A stretch of DNA of 64,000 bases from Schlegelella_A sp035995885 (lineage in GTDB: Bacteria > Pseudomonadota > Gammaproteobacteria > Burkholderiales > Burkholderiaceae_C): positions 1-64,000 of the forward strand of contig DASYKC010000085.1 of the NCBI GenBank assembly GCA_035995885.1, given 5' to 3'. Positions 53,769 to 62,385 of the stretch are shown one piece after another. A program made the position numbers and the translations under genes. Below the pieces are notes generated by a model. That model was not told the origin of the DNA, searched no databases, and saw only the letters and a program-made list of their open reading frames with translations. Every line of letters begins with the position of its first letter. Position 1 is the first letter of the stretch.

Positions 53769-54907
53769 GCGCGTCGCAGTGGCGGCGGGCGATGAACTCG
53801 GCCGCGACGGCGGCGGCGCCGACGCTCGCGCCCGGGCCGCGCTCGCCGGGCCGGCCATCGCCGCCGTCGGCCGGCGCCGATGCGGCGCCGGCGCCGTCGT
53901 GGATCGCGCGCCTGGCGGCGCGAATCCGGCCGCGCCACCTCGTCGTCCTCGCCGCCGTCGTCCTCTATCCGTTCGTCGCCTCGCCGTTCTTCACCTACCA
54001 GATCGGCGCGCAGTCGCTCGCCCTCGGCCTGATCGCGCTCTCGCTCACCTTCCTCGGCGGCTACGGCGGCATGGTCTCGCTGGCGCAGATGACGGTCTCC
54101 GGCGTCGCCGGCTATGCCATCGCCATCTTCGGCACGAGCAGCGTCGCGGCGATCAGCCTGGGCTGGCCGTGGTGGCTGGCGGTGGGCTTCGCCCTCGTCG
54201 CGGCCACCGCGTTCGCGGCCGTCGTCGGCTGGCTCTAGGTGCGCACCGAAGGCATCTACACGATCATGATCACGCTCGCGATCGGCGTCGCCTTCTTCTA
54301 CCTGGCGCAGCAGAACTACACGCTCTTCAACGGCTTCGGCGGCTTCAGCAAGGTCGCCGCGCCGGAGATCTTCGGCATCGACTTTCGCGAGCCCGTGCCG
54401 TTCTACTTCGTCGCCCTGGCGTGCGCGCTCGCCGGCTACTTCCTGGTCCGCCATCTCGTTCGCGCCCCGTTCGGCATCGCCCTGCAGGGAATTCGCGACA
54501 ACCCGCGCCGGATGGCCTCGCTCGGCTACCACGTCACCGCGCACCGGGTCGCCGCGTACGCGGTCTCGGGACTCCTCGCCGCGGTCGGCGGCGTGCTGAT
54601 GGTCTGGTACAACGGCCGCATCTCGCCGGGCACCGTCAACGTCGCGGCGATGATCGGCATCCTCATCATCGCCGTGCTCGGCGGCATGAAGCACCCGATC
54701 GGCGCGTTCATCGGCGCGATCGTCTACGTCCTGCTGCAGAACTTCGCGATCGACCTGTTCATCCGCGAGCGCTTCAACCTCGTCATCGGCGGCGTCTTTC
54801 TCGCCATTGTCCTGTTTTCCCCCGACGGGCTGCTCGGGCTGTGGGCGAAGCTTCGCTCCAGCCTGGTCCCGGCCCAGATTTCCCCGCAAAAAAGGAGACA
54901 ACCGTGA
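53765..54907 (+). pseudogene. livM: livM (cluster 3) interrupted by an in-frame amber codon
   Basis: Inner-membrane permease LivM. The frame from the ATG at 53765 encodes the N-terminal half (LVVLAAVVLYPFVASPFFTY, LALGLIALSLTFLGGYGGMVSLAQM) and is stopped by TAG at 54236-54238, directly before VRTEGIYTIMITLAIG. In intact LivM proteins this join is continuous (a small residue followed by the R-T-x-G-I-Y segment). A single base change from TCG (Ser) or a similar codon would explain it. Without the stop the protein would be 380 aa, normal for LivM. Flanking genes are intact, so recent mutation, sequencing error, stop-codon suppression or split translation are all possible. Confidence 0.75.
54239..54907 (+). 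CDS. C-terminal half of LivM (cluster 3), possible reinitiation at GTG
   Basis: 222 codons beginning with the GTG immediately after the amber codon (TAGGTG). It encodes the rest of the permease: RTEGIYTIMITLAIGVAFFYL, APFGIALQGIRDNPRRMASLGYHV (about residues 79-102) and IIAVLGGMKHPIGAFIGAIVYV. No clear ribosome site precedes the GTG, but reinitiation after a stop needs none. The 3' end overlaps the GTG of the binding-protein gene by four bases. Confidence 0.55.
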   Translation: MRTEGIYTIMITLAIGVAFFYLAQQNYTLFNGFGGFSKVAAPEIFGIDFREPVPFYFVALACALAGYFLVRHLVRAPFGIALQGIRDNPRRMASLGYHVTAHRVAAYAVSGLLAAVGGVLMVWYNGRISPGTVNVAAMIGILIIAVLGGMKHPIGAFIGAIVYVLLQNFAIDLFIRERFNLVIGGVFLAIVLFSPDGLLGLWAKLRSSLVPAQISPQKRRQP

Positions 54908-56160
54908 GAGCAACGAAGAGAAGAGTGTGGATTCGGTCGATCGTCGGCGCCGCCGCCGCGACCGCGCTGATGGGCTCGGCGTGGGCCCAGGAGACGCTGA
55001 AGATCGGTCTCCTCGCCAACCTGGAAGGGCCGTTCGCGGTGCCGGGCCAGGACGGCTACCGCGGCGCCGACATGGCGCTCAAGGAAAAGAACGGCATGGC
55101 CGGCGGCAAGAAGATCGAGTTCGTCAAGGTCTCGTCCGACGCGACGCCCGACAAGGCCGTCGCCATGACGAGAAAGGCGGTCGAGCAGGACAAGGTGCAG
55201 GTCATGATCGGCCCGCTCTCCGGAGACGAGGGCATCGCCGTCAAGAACTACGCCAAGACCAAGCCCGACATCACCTTCATCAACGGCTCGTCGGGCGCGC
55301 AGGCGACGACGCTCGCCGATCCGGCGCCGAACTTCTACCGCTTCAACACCGAAGGCGCGCAGTGGATGGTCGGCCTCGGCGAGCACGCGCTCGCCAAGGG
55401 CTACAAGAAGACCTTCCTGATCTCCGAGGACTACGGCTTTCCGTACTCGCAGGTGCAGGGCTTCATGGCGAGCTATTGCGCCAAGGGCGGCAAGGTCGTC
55501 GACAAGGCCTGGGTGCCGCTCGGCACCAAGGACTACGCCTCGGTGATCGCCAAGATCCCGAAGGACATCGACGCCCTCGTCGTCGTCCTCGGCGGCTCGG
55601 ACGCGGTCAACTTCCTGACCCAGTACGAGCAGGCGGGCGGCAACAAGCCGATGATCGGCGGCTCGATCACGGTCGACCAGACCGTCCTCAACTACAAGGG
55701 CAAGCGCCGTGAATCGCTGCTCGGCACGGCCTCGGCCGGGCCGATGGCCGACTCGATCGACACGCCCGAGTGGAAGAAGTTCGTCGCCGACTACAAGGCG
55801 CAGTTCAAGGACGGCTTCCCGAGCCCGTCGCTGTTCGCCTACCTGTACTACATCAACACCCGGGCCACGCTCGAGGCGCTCGATGCGGTCAAGGGCGATC
55901 TCTCGAACGGCCAGAAGGCGTTCCGCGGCGCGCTGCAGAAGACCAGCTTCAAGGGCCCGGCCGGCGAGGTGAAGATCGACAGCAACCGCAACGGCGTCGG
56001 CACGACCTACATCACGGAAGTGACGAAGGCGCCCGACGGCTCGTTCTACAACAAGGTCGTCAAGACGGTGCCGAACATCTCGCAGACGCTCGGCCTGCCG
56101 GATGCCGACTTCAAGAAGATGGGGCTGGGCTCGCGCGACGTGCCCGATTGCCGCAAGTAG
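54904..56160 (+). CDS. Branched-chain amino acid-type substrate-binding protein (cluster 3)
   Basis: Periplasmic binding protein of the Peripla_BP_6 family, 418 aa. The GTG at 54904 is in the livM stop (GTGA) with AAAAGGAG just upstream. Signal peptide (RSIVGAAAATALMGSAWAQE) is cleaved after AWA at about residue 28. Domain motifs: LKIGLLANLEGPFAVPGQDGY, AVKNYAKTKPDITFINGSSGAQ, FLISEDYGFPYSQVQGF and LFAYLYYINTRATLEAL. This subfamily is often found with aromatic or amide catabolic genes. Confidence 0.92.
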   Translation: MRATKRRVWIRSIVGAAAATALMGSAWAQETLKIGLLANLEGPFAVPGQDGYRGADMALKEKNGMAGGKKIEFVKVSSDATPDKAVAMTRKAVEQDKVQVMIGPLSGDEGIAVKNYAKTKPDITFINGSSGAQATTLADPAPNFYRFNTEGAQWMVGLGEHALAKGYKKTFLISEDYGFPYSQVQGFMASYCAKGGKVVDKAWVPLGTKDYASVIAKIPKDIDALVVVLGGSDAVNFLTQYEQAGGNKPMIGGSITVDQTVLNYKGKRRESLLGTASAGPMADSIDTPEWKKFVADYKAQFKDGFPSPSLFAYLYYINTRATLEALDAVKGDLSNGQKAFRGALQKTSFKGPAGEVKIDSNRNGVGTTYITEVTKAPDGSFYNKVVKTVPNISQTLGLPDADFKKMGLGSRDVPDCRK

Positions 56161-56190
56161 GAACGAGCAGAAGGGCAAGAAGAACGATCG

Positions 56191-57021
56191 ATGGCCTCGA
56201 TCACGTCGCTTCGCCCGCGCGGCCGCGAGAGCGCCGCGCGGGTGCGGCCCGGCGCGCCGCCCGCCAGCTCGCTCTTGTCGGGCGATGCGCTGGTGCTCGC
56301 CGGGGTGTCGCGCGTCTTCGGCGCGCTGCGCGCCGTCGACGACGTGTCCCTGTCGGTCGCGGCGGGCGAACGGGCGGCGATCCTCGGCTCCAACGGCGCC
56401 GGCAAGACGACGCTCTTCAACGCCATCACCGGCGACTTCCCGCCCACTGCCGGGCGGATCCATTTCTTCGGCGAAGACATCACCGAGCTGCCGCCGCACG
56501 AGCGCATTCGCAAGGGCCTGCGCCGCACGTACCAGTCTTCGCTCCTCTTTCGCGACCTGACGGTGCGCGACAACCTGTTCCTCGCCGTGCGCGGCGTCGC
56601 CAGCGGCCGCTTCAGCTTCTGGCGCGCCGGTCCGGCACACGCCTCGACCGTCGCCACCAACGACCTGCTCGATCGTGCCCGCCTCTCGCACATCGCCGAG
56701 ACGCGCGTCGCCGACCTCGCCCACGGCCAGCAGCGCCAGCTCGAGATCGGCATGGCGCTCGCGGGCGCGCCGCGCCTGATCCTGTTCGACGAGCCGGCCG
56801 CGGGCCTGTCGCCGGCCGAGCGGCGCGAGCTGGTGGCGCTGCTCGCGTCGCTGCCGCCGCACATGAGCTTTCTCCTGATCGAGCACGACCTCGAGATCGC
56901 GATGCGCGCCGCGACGCGGGTGACCGTGATGCACAACGGCCGCGTGCTGAAGACCGGAACGCCGGACGAGATCGAGAACGACCCGCAGGTCCAGGCGATC
57001 TACATGGGCGGCAAGCACTGA
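56191..57021 (+). CDS. livG: ABC transporter ATP-binding protein LivG (cluster 3)
   Basis: Cytoplasmic ATPase, 276 aa. Walker A GSNGAGKTT (about residues 66-74), LRRTYQSSLLFRDLTVRDN, signature DLAHGQQRQLEIGMAL, Walker B LILFDEPAAGLSP and switch LLIEHDLEIAM are present. The first 35 residues (Arg/Ala/Pro-rich) precede the domain and the true start may be later. The stop overlaps the next ATG by one base (TGATG). Confidence 0.92.
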   Translation: MASITSLRPRGRESAARVRPGAPPASSLLSGDALVLAGVSRVFGALRAVDDVSLSVAAGERAAILGSNGAGKTTLFNAITGDFPPTAGRIHFFGEDITELPPHERIRKGLRRTYQSSLLFRDLTVRDNLFLAVRGVASGRFSFWRAGPAHASTVATNDLLDRARLSHIAETRVADLAHGQQRQLEIGMALAGAPRLILFDEPAAGLSPAERRELVALLASLPPHMSFLLIEHDLEIAMRAATRVTVMHNGRVLKTGTPDEIENDPQVQAIYMGGKH

Positions 57022-59408
57022 TGGAGCCCGGACGCTCTCTTCGTTCGCTGCCCCCCGAGGGGGCGCGGCCGGGCTCGGGAGCGGCCCGGCGCCCGGCCGG
57101 GCGCGACCGCAAGGCCGAGGGCAGGGCGGGCGCGCCGGTGCTCGCGATCGAGAACCTCGACGTCCACTACGGCCGCGCCCACGTGCTGCAAGGCGTGAGC
57201 CTCGTCCTCCAACGCGGCGTGCTGGCGATCGTCGGCCGCAACGGCATGGGCAAGACGACGCTCTGCAACGCGATCACTGGCCTCGTGCCGGCGAGCGGCA
57301 GCGTCAAGCTGTTCGGCGAGGAGATCCGCGGCCTGGCACCGCACCGGATCACGCGGCGCGGCATCGCCTACGTGCCGCAGGGCCGGCGCGTCTGGCCTTC
57401 GCTCAGCGTCGACGAGACCTTGCGCCTGGTGGCGCCGAAGAAGCGCGACGTCGAGCGCATCTACGCGATGTTCCCGCGCCTGGCCGAGCGCAAGGGCCAC
57501 GGCGGCGCGCAGCTCTCGGGCGGCGAGGCGCAGATGCTCGCCATCGGCCGCGCCTTGCTGCTCGAGCCGAAGCTGCTGGTGATGGACGAGCCGACCGAAG
57601 GTCTGGCGCCGATGATCGTCGAGCAGGTCGTCGAGGCCTTGCGCGGCCTCGCCGCCGAGAGCGAGATCGCGGTCCTGCTGATCGAGCAGAACCTCGGCGT
57701 CGCGGTCGACGTCGCCGATCGCGTCGGCGTGATGGTCAACGGCCGGATCGCGCGCGAGCTCGCCGCCGCCGAGCTCGGCGCCGACCGCGAGCTGCAGGAG
57801 CGTCTGCTCGGCCTGCGCTCGGGCGGCGGCGACGACGAGGCCGACGTCCTGACGGCGCCTGCGACGGACGCCGCGCCGACGCAGGTGTTCACGGTGCGGC
57901 GGGCGCACGGCGAAGGCGCGCCGTCGCTCGACGACATCGCACCGCGCACCGTGCGCGGCTTCAATCGCTGGAACGCCGGCGGCACGGCGGGGCAGGTCGC
58001 CGACATCGCCCGGGTCGGGACGGCGGCGCCTTCGATGTCGATGTCGACGTCGGCGTCCACGCCGGCTTCGGCGGCGGCGACGACGGCAACGCGGGCCGTG
58101 TCGCCTGCGTCGACGGGCTGGGCCGCTTCGGCGCAGGTCTTCGATTTCCCGGTCGCCGCGAGCAGCGGCCGCGCCGCCTACGTCGCCGGCACCTTCGACA
58201 CCAAGGGACGCGAGCTCTATTTCCTGCGTCAGTGCCTCGAGAAGCTCGGCCTGCGCGTCGTCACCGTCGACCTCTCGACCTCGGGCAAGCCGTCGACGGC
58301 GGCGGTCCATCCGCGCGAGGTCGCGCGCCACCATCCCCAAGGCGAAGCGGCGGTGTTCACCGGCGACCGCGGCAGCGCGGTCACGGCGATGGCGCTCGCT
58401 TTCGCCAGCTTCGTGCGAACGCGCAGCGACCTCGGCGGCCTGATCGGCGCCGGCGGGTCGGGCGGCACGTCGCTCGCGACCGCCGGCATGCGCGCCTTGC
58501 CGATCGGCGTTCCCAAGATGATGGTCTCGACGATGGCGAGCGGCGATACGCGGCCGTATGTCGGCCCGAGCGACATCTGCATGATGTATTCGGTCACCGA
58601 TGTCCAGGGCATCCACCGCATCAGCGAGCAGGTGCTGGCCAACGCCGCCCACGCCCTCGCCGGCATGATCGGCCACCCGCCGGCGATCTCGGCGACCAAC
58701 AAGCCGGCCATCGGCCTGACGATGTTCGGCGTGACGACGGCGTGCGTGCAGGGCGTCGTCAAGCGGCTCGAGGCCGACTACGACTGCCTCGTCTTCCATG
58801 CCACCGGCGTCGGCGGCCAATCGATGGAAAAGCTCGCCGACTCGGGCCTGCTCGCCGGCGTGATCGACGTCTCGACGACCGAGATCGCCGACGAGATCGC
58901 GGGCGGCGTGCTCTCGGCCGGGCCGACCCGGCTCGACGTCTTCGCGCGCCATCCCTTGCCCTACGTCGGCTCGTGCGGCGCGCTCGACATGGTCAACTTC
59001 GGCGCCTGGGACACGGTGCCCGAGCGCTTCGCGACACGCAAGCTCTATCGCCACAACCCGACCGTGACGCTGATGCGCACGAGCGTCGACGAGTGCCGCG
59101 CGATCGGCACCTTCCTCGCCGACAAGCTCAACGCGATGACCGGCCCGGTGCGCTTCCTCCTGCCCGAAGGCGGCGTCTCGGCGATCGACCGGCCGGGCCA
59201 GCCGTTCCACGACCCGGAGGCCGACCGTGCCTTGTTCGCGGCGATCGAAGAGCGCTTCCGCGGCGGCGCCGACCGCAAGCTCGTGCGCCTGCCGCATCAG
59301 ATCAACGACGACGCCTTCGTCGATGCGCTGGTCGCGGCATGGCGCGAAGTCGCCGCGCGCGCGACGTCGACGAATTCGCTCGCCCGCTCCCATGCCCCGC
59401 ATCGCTAG
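57021..59408 (+). CDS. Fusion of LivF-type ATPase and Tm-1-like ATP-binding (UPF0261) protein
   Basis: A 795-aa two-domain protein. Residues about 40-275 are a complete LivF: Walker A GRNGMGKTT, YVPQGRRVWPSLSVDETL, LSGGEAQMLAIGRALL, Walker B LLVMDEPTEGLAP, switch LLIEQNLGV. A low-complexity Ala/Ser/Thr linker (about 275-380) leads to a Tm-1-like/UPF0261 domain (about 380-795): AAYVAGTFDTKGRELYFLRQ, LGGLIGAGGSGGTSLATAGM, HATGVGGQSMEKLADSG and HQINDDAFVDALV. The domain is named after tomato Tm-1; its bacterial role is unknown. A GTG at 57138 is an alternative start that omits a hairpin-rich N-terminal stretch. Confidence 0.9.
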   Translation: MEPGRSLRSLPPEGARPGSGAARRPAGRDRKAEGRAGAPVLAIENLDVHYGRAHVLQGVSLVLQRGVLAIVGRNGMGKTTLCNAITGLVPASGSVKLFGEEIRGLAPHRITRRGIAYVPQGRRVWPSLSVDETLRLVAPKKRDVERIYAMFPRLAERKGHGGAQLSGGEAQMLAIGRALLLEPKLLVMDEPTEGLAPMIVEQVVEALRGLAAESEIAVLLIEQNLGVAVDVADRVGVMVNGRIARELAAAELGADRELQERLLGLRSGGGDDEADVLTAPATDAAPTQVFTVRRAHGEGAPSLDDIAPRTVRGFNRWNAGGTAGQVADIARVGTAAPSMSMSTSASTPASAAATTATRAVSPASTGWAASAQVFDFPVAASSGRAAYVAGTFDTKGRELYFLRQCLEKLGLRVVTVDLSTSGKPSTAAVHPREVARHHPQGEAAVFTGDRGSAVTAMALAFASFVRTRSDLGGLIGAGGSGGTSLATAGMRALPIGVPKMMVSTMASGDTRPYVGPSDICMMYSVTDVQGIHRISEQVLANAAHALAGMIGHPPAISATNKPAIGLTMFGVTTACVQGVVKRLEADYDCLVFHATGVGGQSMEKLADSGLLAGVIDVSTTEIADEIAGGVLSAGPTRLDVFARHPLPYVGSCGALDMVNFGAWDTVPERFATRKLYRHNPTVTLMRTSVDECRAIGTFLADKLNAMTGPVRFLLPEGGVSAIDRPGQPFHDPEADRALFAAIEERFRGGADRKLVRLPHQINDDAFVDALVAAWREVAARATSTNSLARSHAPHR
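57050..57104. repeat. Intergenic-style hairpins inside the 5' end of the fusion gene
   Basis: A perfect stem GCCCCC/GGGGGC with loop CGA (57050-57064) is followed by the 16-base perfect palindrome GCGCCCGGCCGGGCGC (57089-57104). The translated residues are Arg/Pro/Gly/Ala-rich and not like an ABC protein, so this DNA looks like a non-coding element now read through from the ATG at 57021. Confidence 0.5.
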
Positions 59409-60231
59409 ACAGACGCTGCTCGCGCGCTTCCGCGCCAAGATCGCCGCCGGCCGGCCGCTGATCGGCGGCGGCGCGGGAACGGGCCTCTCGGCCAAGTGCG
59501 AGGAGGCCGGCGGCATCGACCTCATCGTCATCTACAACTCGGGCCGCTACCGCATGGCCGGGCGCGGCTCGCTCGCCGGCCTGCTCGCCTACGGCAACGC
59601 CAACGAGATCGTCTGCGAGATGGCGCACGAGGTGCTGCCGGTCGTCAAGGACGTGCCGGTGCTCGCCGGCGTCAACGGCACCGACCCGTTCATGATCGCC
59701 GACGAGTTCCTGCAGCGCCTGATCGCGCTCGGCTTTTCGGGCGTGCAGAACTTTCCGACCGTCGGCCTGATCGACGGCACCTTCCGCGCCAACCTCGAGG
59801 AGACCGGCATGGGCTACGGCCTCGAGGTCGCGCTGATCGCGCGCGCGCATGCGCTCGACCTGCTGACGACGCCCTACGTCTTCAGCGAGGCCGAGGCGAC
59901 GGCGATGACGAAGGCGGGCGCCGACATCGTCGTCTGCCACCTCGGCCTCACGACCGGCGGCGCGATCGGCGCGCGGACCGCGCTGACGCTGGCCGATTGC
60001 GTTCCCCTCATCGAAGCCCGCGCCGCGGCGGCGAAGGCGGTGCGCAGCGACGTCATCGTGCTCTGCCACGGCGGCCCGATCGCGACGCCGGAAGACGCTG
60101 CCTACATCCTTGCGCATTGCCCGTCGTGCCACGGCTTCTACGGCGCGAGCTCGATGGAGCGGCTGCCCGTCGAGACGGCGCTGACCGAAACGACCCGGCG
60201 CTTCACCCAGATCTCAGGAGACAGACCATGA
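59392..60231 (+). CDS. Phosphoenolpyruvate hydrolase-family TIM-barrel protein
   Basis: A 279-aa TIM-barrel enzyme of the PEP-hydrolase-like/UPF family usually found beside Tm-1-like proteins. It starts at 59392, overlapping the fusion gene by 17 bases. Seen: GGGAGTGLSAKCEEAGGIDLIVIYNSGRYRMAG (about residues 21-53), VLAGVNGTDPF, GVQNFPTVGLIDG, ICHLG-like VVCHLGLTTGG and VLCHGGPIATPEDA. It may act on a phosphorylated or carboxylated small molecule, with the Tm-1-like partner supplying ATP-dependent chemistry. This coupling is inferred from neighbourhood. Confidence 0.87.
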   Translation: MPRIARQTLLARFRAKIAAGRPLIGGGAGTGLSAKCEEAGGIDLIVIYNSGRYRMAGRGSLAGLLAYGNANEIVCEMAHEVLPVVKDVPVLAGVNGTDPFMIADEFLQRLIALGFSGVQNFPTVGLIDGTFRANLEETGMGYGLEVALIARAHALDLLTTPYVFSEAEATAMTKAGADIVVCHLGLTTGGAIGARTALTLADCVPLIEARAAAAKAVRSDVIVLCHGGPIATPEDAAYILAHCPSCHGFYGASSMERLPVETALTETTRRFTQISGDRP

Positions 60232-61937
60232 CCGGCTCCCAATTCGGCAGCTTCCTCCTCGGCCTCGTCGTCGTCGCGATCGTTGTCGCGATCGCGGTCT
60301 GGCTGCTCCACTGGCTCTACCTGCGCAGCTCGAAGGAGCGATCGTTCGTTCGCACCGGGCTCGGCGGCCAGAAGGTGGTTCTCGACGGCGGCGCCTTCGT
60401 GCTGCCGATCGTCCACGACGTGATCCCGGTGAACATGAACACCTTGCGCCTCGAGGTGACGCGTGGCCGCGACAAGGCGCTGATCACGCGCGACCGGATG
60501 CGCGTCGACCTGATCGCCGAGTTCTACGTCCGCGTCGCGGCCCGTCCCGACGCGGTCGCGGCGGCGGCGCAGACGCTCGGCCAGCGGACGATGGAGCCCG
60601 AGCAGCTGAAGGAGCTGGTCGAGGGCAAGTTCGTCGATGCCCTGCGCACCGCGGCGGCCGAGATGACGATGGAGGAGCTCCACGAGAAGCGCGGCGCCTA
60701 CGTCAAGCGGGTGCGCGAGACCGTCGCCGAGGACCTGACCAAGAACGGTCTCGAGCTCGAGTCGGTGTCGCTGACCCAGCTCGACCAGACCGGCATGGAG
60801 TTCTTCAATCCGAGCAACGCCTTCGACGCCGAGGGCCTGACGCGGCTCACCGAAACGATCGAGCAGCGCAAGAAGCAGAGGAACGACGTCGAGCAGGACA
60901 CGCTCATCGCGATCCGCAACAAGAACCTCGAGGCCGAGAAGCTCTCGCTCGACATCGACCGCGAAGGCGAGTACGCGCGCCTCAGCCAGCAGCGCGAGGT
61001 CGAGATCGCGCGCGCGCGCCAGCGCGCCGAGCTGATGACCGAGCGGGCGCAGCGCGAGGAGCAGGGCGAGAGCGCGCAGATCGCCGCCAAGCAGACGATC
61101 GACGCGGCGCGGATCCGCTCCGAGCAGACGATCGAGCAGGAGCGGATCGGCAAGGAGCGGACGATCCAGTCGGCCGAGATCGATCGCCGGATGACCGTCG
61201 AGCTCGCCGAGCAGAAGCGCGCGATCGCGGTCGCCAGGGAGAGCGAGGCGCAGAGCGTCGCCCAGGCGGCGGCCGACACCGCACGCGCCGACGCGGTCAC
61301 CGCTGAAGAGAAGGTCTTCACCGCGCGCGAGGTCGAGATGGCCGAGCGCAAGAAGGCGATCGAGCTGATCGGCTCGCGCCAGGTCGCCGAGCGCGAGGCG
61401 CTGCGCCTGACGAGCGCGGCGCGCGCCGAGAAGGACGCCAGCGCCGACCGCGGCGCGGCGGTGCGCGCCCAGGCCGAGGCCGACGCCGACGCCGACAAGA
61501 TCAAGTCGATGGCGATGCGCGTTCGTGCCGAGATCGAGGCCGAGGCGCTGAGGATGATGAACGACGCCCACAACATGCTCTCGCCCGAGGCGCGCATGTC
61601 GGCGCTGCGCATGCGCCTGGTCGAGAAGGCCGAAGGAATCATCCGCGAGTCGGTCAAGCCGATGGAGCGGATCGAGGGCATCAAGATCCTGCACGTCGAC
61701 GGCCTCGGCGGCGGCCACGGCGCCAACGGCGACGGCGGCCACGGCGGCGGCGGGAACTTCTCCGACGGCCTCGTCAACTCGGCGCTCCGCTTTCGCGCCC
61801 AGGCGCCGCTCGTCGACCAGCTGCTGCGCGAGATCGGCATCGAAGGCGGCGACATCCAGCGCCTGGTCGGCGGCGTCAGCGGCGCGCAGGTCGCGCTGCC
61901 GCCCGGTCCGCCGTCGTCGAAGGCGGCGAAGGAATAG
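60228..61937 (+). CDS. Flotillin/SPFH-domain membrane scaffold protein
   Basis: A 569-aa flotillin (YqiK-like) protein. One N-terminal helix (FLLGLVVVAIVVAIAVWLLHW, about residues 8-28) is followed by the SPFH domain (about 35-230), a long charged coiled coil (about 235-470, rich in Glu, Arg, Ala and Gln) and a Gly/His-rich segment (about 495-512) before the C-terminal domain. Flotillins organise membrane microdomains. It is translationally coupled (ATGA) to the TIM-barrel gene, an unexpected partner; usual partners are NfeD-type proteins. Confidence 0.92.
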   Translation: MTGSQFGSFLLGLVVVAIVVAIAVWLLHWLYLRSSKERSFVRTGLGGQKVVLDGGAFVLPIVHDVIPVNMNTLRLEVTRGRDKALITRDRMRVDLIAEFYVRVAARPDAVAAAAQTLGQRTMEPEQLKELVEGKFVDALRTAAAEMTMEELHEKRGAYVKRVRETVAEDLTKNGLELESVSLTQLDQTGMEFFNPSNAFDAEGLTRLTETIEQRKKQRNDVEQDTLIAIRNKNLEAEKLSLDIDREGEYARLSQQREVEIARARQRAELMTERAQREEQGESAQIAAKQTIDAARIRSEQTIEQERIGKERTIQSAEIDRRMTVELAEQKRAIAVARESEAQSVAQAAADTARADAVTAEEKVFTAREVEMAERKKAIELIGSRQVAEREALRLTSAARAEKDASADRGAAVRAQAEADADADKIKSMAMRVRAEIEAEALRMMNDAHNMLSPEARMSALRMRLVEKAEGIIRESVKPMERIEGIKILHVDGLGGGHGANGDGGHGGGGNFSDGLVNSALRFRAQAPLVDQLLREIGIEGGDIQRLVGGVSGAQVALPPGPPSSKAAKE

Positions 61938-61940
61938 GCG

Positions 61941-62381
61941 GTGATCCGGGTCTACACGTCGAGCGTCATCGACGCCAGCGCCGACACCGTCTGGTCGCGC
62001 ATCCGCGATTTCAACGGCATGCCGCAGTGGCACCCGGGGATCGCCGACAGCCGGATCGAGAACGGCGAGTCGAGCGACCGGGTCGGCTGCATCCGCCACT
62101 TCCACACCCGCGACGGCGGCATGATCCGCGAGCGCCTGCTCGCGCTCTCCGACTACGACTACTCGTGCGTCTACGAGATCCTCGAGAGCCCGATGGGCGT
62201 CGCCGACTACGTCGCCACGCTCAAGCTCACGCCGGTCACCGACGGCGCGCGCTGCTTCGCCGAATGGAGCGCCGAGTTCGATTGCGCCGAGGAGCGCGAG
62301 CGAGAGCTGGTCGAGACGATCGGCAACGGCGTCTTCCAGGGCGGCTTCGACGCGCTGAAGCGCCACTTCGCACGGCGATAG
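61941..62381 (+). CDS. SRPBCC-family (polyketide cyclase/START-like) protein
   Basis: A 146-aa helix-grip protein with a hydrophobic ligand cavity, starting at a GTG three bases after the flotillin stop. Seen: SSVIDASADTVWSRIRDFNGMPQWHPGIADSRIE (about residues 7-40), VGCIRHFHTRDG, and a C-terminal helix (NGVFQGGFDALKRHF). It is a close relative of the N-terminal domain of the next gene, evidently by duplication. Members bind or modify lipids and aromatic molecules. Confidence 0.88.
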   Translation: MIRVYTSSVIDASADTVWSRIRDFNGMPQWHPGIADSRIENGESSDRVGCIRHFHTRDGGMIRERLLALSDYDYSCVYEILESPMGVADYVATLKLTPVTDGARCFAEWSAEFDCAEERERELVETIGNGVFQGGFDALKRHFARR

Positions 62382-62385
62382 CGGC

